A stretch of 64,000 nucleotides of DNA from Halobacillus karajensis. Lineage in GTDB: Bacteria; Bacillota; Bacilli; Bacillales; Halobacillaceae. The stretch lies in contig NZ_FNWW01000001.1 of assembly GCF_900108515.1 (NCBI RefSeq), positions 186,001 through 250,000 of the forward strand, written 5' to 3'. Numbering within the stretch: the stretch's first letter is position 1; the number at the start of each line of letters is the position of its first letter. Both the position numbers and the translations under genes were made by a program. Shown piece by piece: positions 43,152 to 53,309 of this stretch. The notes beneath the pieces were generated by a model. The model was not told the DNA's origin. It did no database searches and saw only the letters and a list, made by a program, of their open reading frames with translations.

Positions 43152-44480
43152 TTACTTCTCCTCTGCATACAACGTCAGCAGGTATTGATTAATCTTAGCT
43201 TTAATTTTTTCTAAACCTCCTGATTGATTCTCGATCCTATCCAATCCTAACGCATGTTCCTCCAGCTTATGGAAATCTGCTTTTCCTTCCACGATTTCCT
43301 TTCCAATTCCTTCACGGAAACTGCTGTATCTTTCAGCTATAAAGTCATCAAGGATACCATCATCCAGCAACTTCTGAGCGACCTTTAAGCCAACAGCAAA
43401 ACTATCCATTCCAGCAATGTGGGCATGGAATAAATCTTCCGGCGCAAAGGATCCACGGCGCACTTTGGCATCGAAATTCAATCCACCGGAACCTAGTCCG
43501 CCATTTTTAATAATCTCATACATAGCTAGAGTTGTAGAATAGAGATCGGAAGGAAATTCATCTGTATCCCAACCTAATAGTGGGTGACCCTGGTTAGCAT
43601 CAACCGACCCTAACATATTATTGACTCGAGCGTAACGAAGTTCATGTTCAAATGTATGACCAGCTAGTGTCGCATGGTTTGCTTCTATATTGAATTTGAA
43701 ACGATCAGCCAGATCGTACTTTTGTAAGAAGGCATATCCTGAGGCTACGTCAAAATCATATTGATGTGTGGTTGGCTCTTTCGGCTTCGGTTCAATGAGA
43801 AATTGACCATCATAACCAATTTCCTTCGCATAATCAACTCCCATACGGAAGAAGCGTCCCAGGTTATCAAGTTCCAGCTTCATATCTGTATTCAACAGAG
43901 TTTCGTAACCTTCACGGCCTCCCCAGAACACATAGTTTTCGGAACCTAACTCTTTCCCAACTTCTAAACCTTTCTTCACTTTAGCCGCCGCATAGGCGAA
44001 GACATCTGCATTGTTCGATGATGCGGCCCCATGGACGAATCGAGGATGAGTGAAGTTATTTACCGTATTCCAAAGCAATTTCGTCTTACTGTCTTTCATA
44101 TACTCTTTGATCATTGCTACAATTGTATCCAAGTTTTGGTTCGACTCTCTTAAATTGCTTCCCTCCGGGGCGATGTCCACATCATGGAAACAGAAATAAG
44201 GAACATTCAGTTTTTCAAAAAATTCAAAAGCCGCTTCCACTCTAGCTTTCGCTAAATCCATGCCATCATATTTATCCCATGATCGAAGAGCGGTACCTGT
44301 ACCGAAAGGGTCAGATAAATCTTCTGTGAATGTGTGCCAGTAAGCTACCCCAAACCGGAGATATTCTTCCATCGTACGTCCGCCTACTTTTTCGTCAGGA
44401 TTATAGAATTTGAATGCAAATGGATTCGTCGATTGAGGACCTTCATACTTGATTTTGTCTATATTATTAAAATAAGTCAT
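43152..44480 (-). CDS. xylA: Xylose isomerase
   Basis: 442 aa, the class II length, with an N-terminal extension ([22 protein letters not shown]). It interconverts D-xylose and D-xylulose with two divalent metals. The catalytic histidine lies in [13 protein letters not shown], metal ligands in [17 protein letters not shown] and [17 protein letters not shown], and [17 protein letters not shown] follows. AGGAGG precedes the ATG. It heads xylAB and is divergent from xylR. Confidence 0.98.
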   Translation of the reverse strand: MTYFNNIDKIKYEGPQSTNPFAFKFYNPDEKVGGRTMEEYLRFGVAYWHTFTEDLSDPFGTGTALRSWDKYDGMDLAKARVEAAFEFFEKLNVPYFCFHDVDIAPEGSNLRESNQNLDTIVAMIKEYMKDSKTKLLWNTVNNFTHPRFVHGAASSNNADVFAYAAAKVKKGLEVGKELGSENYVFWGGREGYETLLNTDMKLELDNLGRFFRMGVDYAKEIGYDGQFLIEPKPKEPTTHQYDFDVASGYAFLQKYDLADRFKFNIEANHATLAGHTFEHELRYARVNNMLGSVDANQGHPLLGWDTDEFPSDLYSTTLAMYEIIKNGGLGSGGLNFDAKVRRGSFAPEDLFHAHIAGMDSFAVGLKVAQKLLDDGILDDFIAERYSSFREGIGKEIVEGKADFHKLEEHALGLDRIENQSGGLEKIKAKINQYLLTLYAEEK

Positions 44481-44542
44481 TAAAAAAACCTCCTGATCGT
44501 TACGTTTAGATTAAAAATGGATCGAAACGAGAATTGAATCTA

Positions 44543-44557
44543 CGAAACCGCTTTCTT
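44543..44557 (-). promoter_or_regulatory. Possible cre box in the xylA leader
   Basis: The minus strand reads AAGAAAGCGGTTTCG, with two mismatches to WTGNAANCGNWNNCW. Its place about 65 bases before xylA is reasonable for CcpA control, but the match is imperfect. Confidence 0.35.
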
Positions 44558-44639
44558 TACTGTACAACCTCCTCCTAGAAAGGGACTTAATATTCTATTT
44601 TTCATCCATGTTTAACCAAAGACTACCAAAGAAATCTTT

Positions 44640-44658
44640 GTTTGTCCAATGGATAAAC
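44640..44658. promoter_or_regulatory. XylR-type operator between xylA and xylR
   Basis: GTTTGTCCAATGGATAAAC is a near-perfect palindrome, longer when flanking TTT/AAA are included (44637-44661). It aligns base by base with 50611-50629 and 59130-59148. It also covers the putative -35 region of xylR, so autoregulation is likely. Confidence 0.85.
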
Positions 44659-44678
44659 AAATAAAATTATGCTATACT
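44650..44678 (+). promoter_or_regulatory. Putative xylR promoter
   Basis: TATACT (44673-44678) is a good -10; TGGATA (44650-44655) 17 bases upstream is a poor -35 and lies in the operator. The leader that follows has an inverted repeat GGAGGT...ACCTCC at 44741-44777 of unknown meaning. Confidence 0.45.
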
Positions 44679-44845
44679 CTAAAAAATAGTTCTGTTAAAC
44701 GCACGTTTTATTTCAATCGGTCCCTTGTTCCAACAAAGTGGGAGGTTCGTAGAAACACTCGCTTTCGATTCACCTCCAACCTTCCCCCCATAACGGGATC
44801 CCCTCGTTTGACAGAGCCAAAAAATAGAAAGCGATGGGAAAAGAG

Positions 44846-46033
44846 ATGAATAAAAAAAACACATGGAATCAGTACACGATTAAAAATGTCAACAAATCAC
44901 TAGTCTTAGAAACCATTTTAAACAAATCCCCGATTTCTCGTGCTGATATCGCCAACGAAACCAACTTAAATAAAGGGACCGTTTCCTCACAGGTCACTGA
45001 ATTATTAGGGGAAGGATTAATCCATGAAAAAGGCCCCGGCGAATCGAAAGGCGGAAGAAGACCTGTTATGCTGCTCTTCAATGAAAAAGCGGGGTATTCC
45101 ATCGGCATTGATATCGGCGTAAATTACATCCTAGGGATTCGAACAGACCTCGTCGGCAACATTTGTGAAGAGTCAAAGACTTACTTTCATGATCTTTCGT
45201 TTGATCACATTAAAGAAAAACTATTTAACGTCATCGACCAACTCATTCAATCAGCCCCGCCAAGTGAATACGGAATTGTTGGAATCGGGATCGGTGTCCC
45301 AGGTGCTGTCAACAAAGAAGGTAAAATTCTGCTTGCCCCAAACCTGGGATGGGAAAATGTAGACATCAAGGAAATGATTCACCACCGCTATGCATGTCCA
45401 GTCATTATAGAAAATGAAGCGAATGCAGGCGTTTATGGTGAAAAAAACTTTGGTCCCGGGCGTTGGGAAGAGGATATCGTCTATGTAAGTGTTGGAGTCG
45501 GGATCGGTGTCGGCTTATTTTTGAATGGGGAACTCTACAGAGGGGCCGACGGTTTTTCAGGAGAGCTCGGCCATATGACCGTCGAAGGGACTGGATACAG
45601 GTGCAGATGCGGCAATCAAGGCTGCTGGGAATTATACGCTTCCGAACAGGCATTGGGTTCTTCTTCCCATGTAAATGGAAAGAAGAACCTGGAGGACCCA
45701 TTAACCCACATGATTGAAAAAGCAGAAAAAGGGGACCAGGATGCGGTGGATACCTTTCATTCCATAGGTACTTACTTAGGTATAGGTCTGACGAACATTA
45801 TTAATTCATTCAACCCCAAACGGGTCATTATAGGAAATCGAATTACTGCTGCCCAATCATGGATCGAACAGCCCATGATGGAAAAAACAAACCAAAACGC
45901 GCTTTGGTTTCATCAGGAATCACTGAAAATCCACTTCTCAGAATTTCACTCCCACTCCTCAGCTTTAGGAATGGCAGCTTTCACATTTGAAAAGTTCCTG
46001 AAAGTCAATATTCACGAACATATGATGGTTTAA
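44846..46033 (+). CDS. xylR: XylR-type ROK-family repressor (copy 1)
   Basis: 395 aa. An N-terminal winged helix (residues about 15-75, SPISRADIANETNLNKGTVS) precedes a ROK sugar-binding domain with GIGIGVPGAVNKEG, IENEANAGVYGE and the zinc site in RCRCGNQGCWELYAS. XylR binds DNA without xylose and lets go when xylose is bound. The ATG at 44846 gives the family N-terminus; the ribosome site is weak, and an ATG at 44834 is possible. It is divergent from xylAB and 21 bases before the GH43 xylosidase. A second XylR copy lies at 47774. Confidence 0.93.
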   Translation: MNKKNTWNQYTIKNVNKSLVLETILNKSPISRADIANETNLNKGTVSSQVTELLGEGLIHEKGPGESKGGRRPVMLLFNEKAGYSIGIDIGVNYILGIRTDLVGNICEESKTYFHDLSFDHIKEKLFNVIDQLIQSAPPSEYGIVGIGIGVPGAVNKEGKILLAPNLGWENVDIKEMIHHRYACPVIIENEANAGVYGEKNFGPGRWEEDIVYVSVGVGIGVGLFLNGELYRGADGFSGELGHMTVEGTGYRCRCGNQGCWELYASEQALGSSSHVNGKKNLEDPLTHMIEKAEKGDQDAVDTFHSIGTYLGIGLTNIINSFNPKRVIIGNRITAAQSWIEQPMMEKTNQNALWFHQESLKIHFSEFHSHSSALGMAAFTFEKFLKVNIHEHMMV

Positions 46034-46054
46034 AAAATTATAGAGGTGATCATT

Positions 46055-47668
46055 ATGACAACCATACAAAATCCGATTCTGACAGGGTTCCATCCTGATC
46101 CCAGTATTTGTCGGGCAGGAAAGGATTATTACATCGCAGTATCCACGTTCGAATGGTTCCCTGGTGTCGGAATCTATCATTCTAAAGATTTGAAAAACTG
46201 GCGGTTAATCTCTCGTCCATTAAACCGGCTGGAGCAGCTCGACATGCGTGGAAACCCTGATTCTGGTGGAATATGGGCCCCTGCACTATCCTACAATAAC
46301 GGGAAATTTTGGCTCATCTATACAGATGTAAAAGTCGTCGATGGACAATGGAAAGACTCCCACAATTACCTTGTCACCTGCGATACCATTGATGGAGAAT
46401 GGTCAAATCCTATTCATTTAAATAGCTCCGGATTTGATCCTTCACTGTTTCATGATGATGATGGACGAAAATACTTAGTGAATATGATGTGGGACCATCG
46501 GATCGGTCACCATAACTTTTATGGAATCGTCCTCCAGGAGTATAGTCATGAGAAGAAAAAGCTTATCGGTAAACCTGAAATCATCTTCAAAGGAACAGAT
46601 GTAAAGCTTACAGAAGCTCCCCACCTTTATAAAATGAACGGCTATTATTATTTATTAACAGCCGAAGGCGGCACGAAGTACGACCACCAAGCTACACTGG
46701 CACGTTCCACTAACTTAACTGGTCCTTATGAGGTCCACCCAGATAATCCATTAATTACGACGTGGCCCTACCCGAGAAATCCTCTTCAAAAAGCGGGGCA
46801 CGCCTCGATGGTCAAAACCCATACAGGTGAATGGTTCCTTGTTCATCTTACGGGGCGGCCGCTTCCTAAAGAAAATGAAGCCCTTCTTGATCCCAGAGGC
46901 TATTGTCCGCTAGGTCGGGAAACGGCCATTCAACGATTGGAATGGAAAAATGACTGGCCCTATGTGGTTGACGGAAATCAACCCTCTTTTGAAATCGAAG
47001 GACCAGAAGTCCCTGAAGTCAAGTGGGAAGATGATGTGGATAGAAAAGATGATTTCGATGGCTGTGAACTGAACCGTCATTTTCAATCCTTACGAATACC
47101 GCTTGATAAGAACATCGCTTCCCTTAGTGAACGTTCAAGTCATTTGCGTCTTTATGGAAAAGAATCTTTGACTTCCACTTTCACACAGGCTTTTGTGGCA
47201 AGAAGATGGCAGCATTTTAACTTTAGAGCAGAAACGAAAGTAGATTTCAGACCCGATACATTCCAGCAAGCAGCCGGCCTTATCAATTATTACAATACAA
47301 AAAATTGGACAGCCCTCCAAATCACCTGGGATGAAGAACGGAAGACTAGAGTTCTAGATTTAACAATCTGTGATCATTTTTCATTCAGCCAACCTCTGAA
47401 TAACCAAGTCGTGATCCCGAATGATGTGGACGATGTTTATCTCAGAGTGGATGTGAAAACAAATATCTACACGTACGCTTATTCCTTTGATGGCGAGGCA
47501 TGGAACAAACTTCCAATCTCCCTCCCGTCCTATAAACTGTCCGATGATTATGTGGAAGGCGGCGGCTTCTTCACAGGCGCGTTTGTAGGAATGCAATGCC
47601 AAGACACGTCAGGTCAAAGCCGCCCCGCGGACTTCGATTACTTCCTCTATGAAGCAAAAGAGAATTAA
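46055..47668 (+). CDS. xynB: GH43 beta-xylosidase (copy 1)
   Basis: 537 aa. An N-terminal five-bladed propeller has the catalytic base in [15 protein letters not shown] and the general acid in [16 protein letters not shown], with [20 protein letters not shown] between. A C-terminal concanavalin-like GH43 domain begins near residue 330. There is no signal peptide, so it splits imported xylo-oligosaccharides in the cytoplasm. GAGGTGATC precedes the ATG at 46055. It follows xylR directly and ends at a terminator. It is a paralogue of the gene at 54191, and of almost equal length. Confidence 0.94.
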   Translation: MTTIQNPILTGFHPDPSICRAGKDYYIAVSTFEWFPGVGIYHSKDLKNWRLISRPLNRLEQLDMRGNPDSGGIWAPALSYNNGKFWLIYTDVKVVDGQWKDSHNYLVTCDTIDGEWSNPIHLNSSGFDPSLFHDDDGRKYLVNMMWDHRIGHHNFYGIVLQEYSHEKKKLIGKPEIIFKGTDVKLTEAPHLYKMNGYYYLLTAEGGTKYDHQATLARSTNLTGPYEVHPDNPLITTWPYPRNPLQKAGHASMVKTHTGEWFLVHLTGRPLPKENEALLDPRGYCPLGRETAIQRLEWKNDWPYVVDGNQPSFEIEGPEVPEVKWEDDVDRKDDFDGCELNRHFQSLRIPLDKNIASLSERSSHLRLYGKESLTSTFTQAFVARRWQHFNFRAETKVDFRPDTFQQAAGLINYYNTKNWTALQITWDEERKTRVLDLTICDHFSFSQPLNNQVVIPNDVDDVYLRVDVKTNIYTYAYSFDGEAWNKLPISLPSYKLSDDYVEGGGFFTGAFVGMQCQDTSGQSRPADFDYFLYEAKEN

Positions 47669-47678
47669 ATCAAAAGTT

Positions 47679-47715
47679 AAGCCCTGGCCGTGTTACCGAC
47701 CAGGGCTTTTTCTAA
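47679..47715 (+). terminator. Terminator of the xylR-xynB unit
   Basis: AAGCCCTGG pairs perfectly with CCAGGGCTT around a 12-base loop, followed by TTTCT. Confidence 0.88.
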
Positions 47716-47773
47716 CTAAAATATGATACAATAATGCATACAAATATAGACAGATAGTCTGGAGGATGTACTC

Positions 47774-48931
47774 ATGTCTTGGTCTCAACAGTCCATCAAA
47801 TCGCAAAATAAAAAAAGAATATTAGAGACGATCATGAATGATGCCCCGGTATCACGTACAGCGATCGCCAAAAAACTAGGAATTACTAAAGGTACCGTTT
47901 CTTCTTTAACCACAGAACTGATGGAAGAAGAAATCATTATTGAACATGGGCCTGGTTCTTCCAGCGGCGGAAGAAGACCTCTGATGCTACTCTTCAATGA
48001 AAAGGCGGGTTATTCCATCGGCATCAACCTTGGAGTGAATTATATCATTGGCGTATTGACTAACTTAAATGGTGAAATCATTGCCGAGCAACGCCAAAGT
48101 ATTTCTAAAGAAGACTTCAAACAATGGCTCCCTGTCATTACAGAAACTATTCAAAGTTTAATCAATCAAGCCCCTGCCTCCCCTTATGGTGTTGTCGGAA
48201 TCGGTATAGGGGTTCCCGGGATGGTCGATAAAAACGGCCTTATTCTCCTGGCTCCAAACTTGAAGTGGCAAAACGTTCACTTGAAACAAGAATTGGAACA
48301 ACTCTTTAACCTTCCTGTTACCATTGATAATGAAGCGAATGCAGGGGCTTACCAAGAAAAAAATCACCACTCTACACCTGCCGACGCAAATAATATCGTC
48401 TATGTAAGTGCAGGAATCGGAATTGGTGTCGGGCTGATTATTGATGGAGAATTATACAGTGGTAATAAAGGCTTTTCTGGTGAATTGGGTCATATGATGA
48501 TTGATATTAACGGCCGCCAATGCTCATGTGGAAGTCAGGGCTGCTGGGAAATGTATGCTTCAGAAAAGGCCCTAGTGTTGGAAGCAGAAAGGCAAACCAA
48601 TTCTACAGTGGATAACCATTTGGAAGCCTTAATTGAAGAAGCCTATAGGAATGATCGTGTAGCCGCCCTATTCACTGACATCGGCTATTATTTGGGAATC
48701 GGGATCAGCAATATTCTTCATACATTCAACCCTGAAAAAGTGGTCATCGGTAACCGTCTCGCTATGGCTAAAGACCTTCTTCAACCATCAGTAAAAGAAG
48801 CTGTAGAACGCCACAGTTTAAGTTTTCACAAAACAGATGTCGAAATCAGTTTCTCTCAAGCACCGCAATACTCCACCGCCCTGGGTTCATGTCATTATAT
48901 GATCGAAAAATTTATAGAAAACTCTTATTAA
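47774..48931 (+). CDS. XylR-type ROK-family repressor (copy 2)
   Basis: 385 aa paralogue of the regulator at 44846 with the same order: winged helix (APVSRTAIAKKLGITKGTVS), ROK domain (GIGIGVPGMVDKNG, IDNEANAGAYQE) and zinc-site motif QCSCGSQGCWEMYAS. Blocks such as GGRRP-MLLFNEKAGYSIGI are shared between both copies, so it is a duplication within one family. GGAGG precedes the ATG. No XylR-type operator was found in its own upstream region. It may answer a different pentose or xylobiose, or divide control of the same operators. Confidence 0.9.
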   Translation: MSWSQQSIKSQNKKRILETIMNDAPVSRTAIAKKLGITKGTVSSLTTELMEEEIIIEHGPGSSSGGRRPLMLLFNEKAGYSIGINLGVNYIIGVLTNLNGEIIAEQRQSISKEDFKQWLPVITETIQSLINQAPASPYGVVGIGIGVPGMVDKNGLILLAPNLKWQNVHLKQELEQLFNLPVTIDNEANAGAYQEKNHHSTPADANNIVYVSAGIGIGVGLIIDGELYSGNKGFSGELGHMMIDINGRQCSCGSQGCWEMYASEKALVLEAERQTNSTVDNHLEALIEEAYRNDRVAALFTDIGYYLGIGISNILHTFNPEKVVIGNRLAMAKDLLQPSVKEAVERHSLSFHKTDVEISFSQAPQYSTALGSCHYMIEKFIENSY

Positions 48932-48937
48932 GATAAT

Positions 48938-48976
48938 GGATGAAAGCATGGAAGAGCCCCCTTCATGCTTCCATCC
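48938..48976 (+). terminator. Hairpin after the second xylR copy
   Basis: GGATGAAAGCATG and CATGCTTCCATCC pair with one mismatch around a 13-base loop. There is no T-run on either strand, so it may be a weak terminator or stability element. The remaining gap to 49099 shows nothing else. Confidence 0.4.
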
Positions 48977-49099
48977 CATTGATCTAGAGAGGATAAATGT
49001 AATCGATTTTCTAACCCTCTCCTCCTTGGAAGGTTCCAAGTTTTATGCCACTCGTTTTTCAGTGAAGGCCTCCCTCTGAACGGATTTTTTGATCACGGA

Positions 49100-50524
49100 C
49101 TATTTAGACTTAGCCATTGGCTTGTCCCCTTCTTCCCTTCCTTTATCTCTACGCAATCGCATTTCTAACTGCTCCAAGGATTTCCCTTTCGTCTCCGGTA
49201 CGAACTTCCAAACAAATATACCGGATAGAATACTCATCACACCGTAAAAGGTATATGTCAAACCGCCGCTGAACTCCATCATCATTGGGTAAGTCGATGA
49301 GATGAAATAATTCGCAGCCCACTGAGCCGCTACGGCAATCGCCACCGCTTGGCCGCGAATCTTATTCGGGAAAATCTCAGAAATCAATACCCATACGATT
49401 GGTCCCCAGGACATCATAAAGGAAGCTGTGTAAATGATAATGAAGACAAGTGTAGCGATTCCAATGGCATTTGCATAAGCAAGACCGGCAACACCAAACA
49501 TCCCGATCGTCATCCCAAGTGAGCCTATGATCAATAATGGCTTACGTCCGAATTTATCCACCGTTAAAATCGCAATGATGGTGAAGATTACATTCACAAG
49601 CCCCATAATAATCGTCTGGAACATGGAGGCATCACGTGCCGCTCCCATACTTTCAAAAATTCTCGGAGCATAATACAAAGCAACATTGATGCCGACGAAT
49701 TGCTGAAATACCGAAAGTAAAATTCCGACTACAATGATAGAAACGCCGAAAGAAAATAGTTTCCCTCTTTTCGTGTCAAAAGAATGATTGATTTCATACA
49801 ATGTCGCTTTCGCCATCGTCTTATCATAAATTTTGTTCAAGATAGAAAGTGCTTCATCACTCTTATTCTGGGAAGCTAGGTAACGAGGTGTTTCAGGCAC
49901 TGTCAATAATAGGAGAAGGAACAAGAGCGCTGGAATCGATTCTGATGCAAACATCATACGCCATCCGATTTCATTGACCCACTCTGCCGTCTGCCCCCTG
50001 GCGATACCCCAGTTGACAAAATAAACAACAAGCATACCGAAAATGATAGCAAATTGATTCAACGAAACTAAACGCCCGCGAAGATGAGATGGCGCAATTT
50101 CACCGATATACATGGGCGCAACCGCAGAGGCTAGACCAACACCAATCCCACCGATAATTCTGTAGAGGTTAAATACTAATAGAAGGGCATAACTTGGTTC
50201 ACCAGCCGTAAAGAATAGAAATTCCGGGTAGGCAGAACCAAGGGCAGAAAGCAAGAAAAGAGCAGCAGCTAATATCAATGTACGTTTACGTCCAAATCGG
50301 GTGGCAAAATAGCCGGAAATTAATCCACCCACAATACATCCAATTAACGCGCTGGAAACAGTTAAGCCATGCACAAGCGAGCTTAAGTTCAAATTGTCAG
50401 CAAAATAGTTTTGTAAAGAACCTTCCGCTCCAGATATGACTGCCGTATCATATCCGAATAATAAACCACCTAGTGTAGCAACCAAAGTTATTAAAACGAT
50501 ATACAAGTTCTTATGCTTTTTCAT
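49100..50524 (-). CDS. xylE: Sugar:proton symporter, XylE-like (MFS sugar porter)
   Basis: 474 aa with twelve membrane helices. Sugar-porter signatures are GGLLFGYDTAVISGAEGSL, RFGRKRTL, EIAPSHLRGRLVSLNQ, the sugar-site motif QQFVGIN, PETPRYL and the C-terminal VPETKGKSLEQLE. The inserted loop YPEFLFFTAGEPSYALLL resembles E. coli XylE, a D-xylose symporter. A cre box and an XylR-type operator lie upstream, tying it to xylose. The start codon is ATG 50524; the ribosome site is weak. Confidence 0.9.
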   Translation of the reverse strand: MKKHKNLYIVLITLVATLGGLLFGYDTAVISGAEGSLQNYFADNLNLSSLVHGLTVSSALIGCIVGGLISGYFATRFGRKRTLILAAALFLLSALGSAYPEFLFFTAGEPSYALLLVFNLYRIIGGIGVGLASAVAPMYIGEIAPSHLRGRLVSLNQFAIIFGMLVVYFVNWGIARGQTAEWVNEIGWRMMFASESIPALLFLLLLLTVPETPRYLASQNKSDEALSILNKIYDKTMAKATLYEINHSFDTKRGKLFSFGVSIIVVGILLSVFQQFVGINVALYYAPRIFESMGAARDASMFQTIIMGLVNVIFTIIAILTVDKFGRKPLLIIGSLGMTIGMFGVAGLAYANAIGIATLVFIIIYTASFMMSWGPIVWVLISEIFPNKIRGQAVAIAVAAQWAANYFISSTYPMMMEFSGGLTYTFYGVMSILSGIFVWKFVPETKGKSLEQLEMRLRRDKGREEGDKPMAKSK

Positions 50525-50571
50525 TTTCTAACAGAGTAGAAGACAAAACTACTCCTTCCTCCTCTCAATCT

Positions 50572-50586
50572 AGTAATCGCTTTCAT
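50572..50586 (-). promoter_or_regulatory. cre box (CcpA) before xylE
   Basis: The minus strand reads ATGAAAGCGATTACT, matching all fixed positions of the cre consensus. It lies about 50 bases upstream of the xylE start, on the downstream side of the XylR-type operator. Confidence 0.75.
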
Positions 50587-50610
50587 TTTCATTGTATCAA
50601 CACTTACTTT

Positions 50611-50629
50611 GTTTGTACAGTGAATGAAC
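50611..50629. promoter_or_regulatory. XylR-type operator before xylE
   Basis: GTTTGTACAGTGAATGAAC aligns with the operators at 44640 and 59130; both half-sites (GTTTGT and its partner ending AAC) are kept. Confidence 0.75.
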
Positions 50630-50797
50630 TAAGTATTTTATAATTTGTTTTGATCTTATAGTCCAACCTGTCGAATGATGTTTTGTTTCCGAAACCAAAG
50701 GCCACGTTTAAATGCTTTGTTAACTGATCATAAGCGCAGAACTAACACGACATTGTTTTGGTTGGTCCATAATTACGAATAGTTACAAATTCCCAGA

Positions 50798-50834
50798 CAA
50801 AAAAAGCAAAGCCAGCAACAAACTGGCTTTGCTT
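50798..50834 (-). terminator. Terminator of the semialdehyde dehydrogenase gene
   Basis: On the minus strand AAGCAAAGCCAG pairs perfectly with CTGGCTTTGCTT around a seven-base loop, followed by TTTTTGTC. Confidence 0.92.
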
Positions 50835-50854
50835 CCTTTAACATTTTTTATGTC

Positions 50855-52315
50855 TTATCCTTTCAAAAAGACGGTTTTCATGGTTGTAAAAAATTCTTTC
50901 GCGGCTTCGCCTTGTTCTCGTGAATAGGAACTAGAAGCTTTCATACCACCGAATGGAGCTTGCAGCTCTACCCCCGCTGTCTCTGAGTTAATTCGGACGA
51001 GGCCAGCTTCAATGTCATCAATAAATGATAGAATATGATTGATATTTTTCGAGAAGATCGATGCGCTCAATCCGAAATCCACATCGTTCGCTAGTTCAAT
51101 GGCTTCCTCGATGGTTTCTACTTTCATCAAAGCAAGAACCGGACCGAAAATTTCTTCCTGGGCAATCGTCATGGATGACGTGACTTGATCAAAGACCGTA
51201 GGCTCGATGTAATACCCTTTAGAATCGCTTTGGACCAGGCGTCCCCCGTAAACCAATTCAGCCCCTTCTTTTTGGCCGATTTCAATATACTTTTGGACGG
51301 TTTCATATTGCTCTTTTGTCGCACAAGGCCCCATCCAGGTTTGCTCCTCAAGGCCATCTCCCACATTTATTTCACTGACTTTTTCCAATAGTTTCTGCTT
51401 GAATTGATCATACACGCCTTCCTGGACGATAACGCGACTGCTGCACGTACATTTTTGGCCAGTGGATTTCAATCCCCCGCTGATCGCGGCATCGACAGCC
51501 AGATCCAGATCGCAATCATCAGCTACAATCAATGGGTTTTTTCCGCCCATTTCCAGTTGATACTTTCCACCACGCGCCGCAACCGTCTGACCAATATGAT
51601 TGCCGGTGGCATTGGATCCTGTGAAAGTAACGGCAGTCACATCCTTATGCTCCGCTAACCCTTGACCAATGACAGAACCTTTTCCAGTTACAAAGTTGAT
51701 GACACCTTCCGGCAAGCCTGCTTGATCAAAACACTCAATAACTTTGGCCGCGGTTACAGCTGCTTCCGTCGCCGGCTTTAGGATCACAGCATTGCCATAA
51801 ATTAAGGCTGGAGCCATCTTCCATAAAGGAATGGCAACCGGAAAATTCCATGGTGTAATGACTCCTACTACCCCTAGAGGTACACGCTTACTGAACATGA
51901 GAGCAGAACGGTCTGTAGAAGGGATCACATCTCCATCTTTTCTCATCCCCTCGCCGGCATAATACCTTAAGATAGCCACCCCCCGGGCTGTTTCCCCTTT
52001 TGCTTCAGGCAGGGTTTTTCCCATTTCCCTAGTCATCGTTTCTGCAACCTCATCTAAATTCTTTTCTAAAATATCCGCTACTTTAAATAATAGATTTCCA
52101 CGTTCCGCTCCTGATTGTTTTTTCCATTTTTTTTGTCCTGCTTTCGCAGCTTCTACTGCTTTTTCCAAATCTTGCTTTGTAGACGCTTGCACATGACCTA
52201 AGAGTTCAGAAGGGTTCGCAGGACTTGTACTTTTCAGTTGTTCACTGGATTCAGACTCGCTCCACTTTCCATTAATATAATTCAAATAATTTTGGGTTTC
52301 TGTGGTTACACTCAT
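50855..52315 (-). CDS. 2-oxoglutarate semialdehyde (2,5-dioxovalerate) dehydrogenase
   Basis: 486 aa aldehyde dehydrogenase. Motifs are [31 protein letters not shown], the catalytic cysteine region [11 protein letters not shown] and [11 protein letters not shown]. The whole protein resembles the YcbD/GucD-type enzymes that finish sugar-acid pathways. It lies 21 bases after a 2-keto-3-deoxypentonate dehydratase-like gene, so oxidation of 2-oxoglutarate semialdehyde to 2-oxoglutarate, the last Weimberg step, is the obvious role. AGGAGG precedes the ATG; a terminator closes the transcript. Confidence 0.9.
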   Translation of the reverse strand: MSVTTETQNYLNYINGKWSESESSEQLKSTSPANPSELLGHVQASTKQDLEKAVEAAKAGQKKWKKQSGAERGNLLFKVADILEKNLDEVAETMTREMGKTLPEAKGETARGVAILRYYAGEGMRKDGDVIPSTDRSALMFSKRVPLGVVGVITPWNFPVAIPLWKMAPALIYGNAVILKPATEAAVTAAKVIECFDQAGLPEGVINFVTGKGSVIGQGLAEHKDVTAVTFTGSNATGNHIGQTVAARGGKYQLEMGGKNPLIVADDCDLDLAVDAAISGGLKSTGQKCTCSSRVIVQEGVYDQFKQKLLEKVSEINVGDGLEEQTWMGPCATKEQYETVQKYIEIGQKEGAELVYGGRLVQSDSKGYYIEPTVFDQVTSSMTIAQEEIFGPVLALMKVETIEEAIELANDVDFGLSASIFSKNINHILSFIDDIEAGLVRINSETAGVELQAPFGGMKASSSYSREQGEAAKEFFTTMKTVFLKG

Positions 52316-52336
52316 CTTTATACCTCCTAAGTAAAA

Positions 52337-53245
52337 TTAAGATAAAGTTACTGGTTTTGTAATCTCTAATCTCTCAACAGGGTTACTCAGTGTTCCTACT
52401 TCCGGGATGGTGATTTCAATCAAATCTCCTTCTTGTAAAGTGAATTCATTGTCTGGGACGATACAAGTGCCCGTAAACAGGACGGTTCCATCGAAAATAA
52501 CATTATCGCGCATTAAATACTCCACGAGCTCATCATACCTGCGTTTTAGCTGTGATGTGCTGGCCCTGTCTTCAAACACTTTCGTTCCATTTCTAGTAAT
52601 CTTACAAGTAATCATTAGGTTATAGGCATCCTCCACTGTTTCAGCTAAGCGGATGGCTGGACCGAATGAACACGAATGCTTCCAAATTTTTGCCTGAGGC
52701 AGATACAACGGGTTTTCCCCTTCGATATCCCGACTGCTCATATCATTGCCGACAGTGTAACCAACGACCTTCCCGCTTTTGTTTAACACAAGCCCTAATT
52801 CAGGTTCAGGGATTTGCCAGTGGGAATCATTGCGAAGATAAACCGGCTGTTCCGGCCCAATCGTCCGTTTACTCGTAGACTTCAGGAAAATCTCCGGACG
52901 ATCGGCATCGTAGACCTTGTCATAATACGAATCCTCTACGATCTCCTTCCCATCATAAGCCTCATAATTCCTCGCATTCTTACTCTTTAAATATGTAACT
53001 CCTGATGCCCATACTTCCTGTGCATCCAAAGGAAGAAGTAAGCTCAATTCCTCTACAGCGACTGGAAGCGCCTCCACTTGATCGATCGCTTCTTCCACAA
53101 CGGCAAGACAAGACACCTCCTGTTCTTCAGATTTCTGGATAACCTCAAGAAAGTCCTTGTGGGGAAGGGGATAAACAACGGTTTCATTTTTTACTGCTGC
53201 CAACTGAGGGGTACCATCATTTTTTTTGAATTTAATTACTTTCAT
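52337..53245 (-). CDS. Fumarylacetoacetase-family 2-keto-3-deoxypentonate dehydratase
   Basis: 302 aa. The C-terminal FAH fold carries the metal-binding acidic residues in PEPELGLVLNKSGKVVGYTV and NDMSSRDIEGENPLYLPQAK, and the N-terminal half contains VWASGVTYLKSKNAR. This match is to the xylonate/arabinonate-pathway dehydratases (KdaD, XylX type), which form 2-oxoglutarate semialdehyde. GGAGGCG precedes the ATG, and the palindrome GTTTTATATTATAAAAC sits directly before that ribosome site. The IclR gene is immediately upstream and the semialdehyde dehydrogenase directly downstream. Confidence 0.88.
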   Translation of the reverse strand: MKVIKFKKNDGTPQLAAVKNETVVYPLPHKDFLEVIQKSEEQEVSCLAVVEEAIDQVEALPVAVEELSLLLPLDAQEVWASGVTYLKSKNARNYEAYDGKEIVEDSYYDKVYDADRPEIFLKSTSKRTIGPEQPVYLRNDSHWQIPEPELGLVLNKSGKVVGYTVGNDMSSRDIEGENPLYLPQAKIWKHSCSFGPAIRLAETVEDAYNLMITCKITRNGTKVFEDRASTSQLKRRYDELVEYLMRDNVIFDGTVLFTGTCIVPDNEFTLQEGDLIEITIPEVGTLSNPVERLEITKPVTLS

Positions 53246-53256
53246 GAAATCGCCTC

Positions 53257-53279
53257 CGTTTTATAATATAAAACACCGT
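53257..53279. promoter_or_regulatory. Candidate IclR operator, copy 1 (before the FAH dehydratase)
   Basis: The palindrome at 53258-53274 (minus strand GTTTTATATTATAAAAC) is a perfect 8-1-8 inverted repeat. It recurs exactly at 59208-59224 before xylonate dehydratase, and the match extends to 23 bases with two differences. It ends at the ribosome site of the FAH gene, a position suited to repression. Confidence 0.78.
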
Positions 53280-53309
53280 TTTGATATATGGGTTAAAATA
53301 TAATCTACC

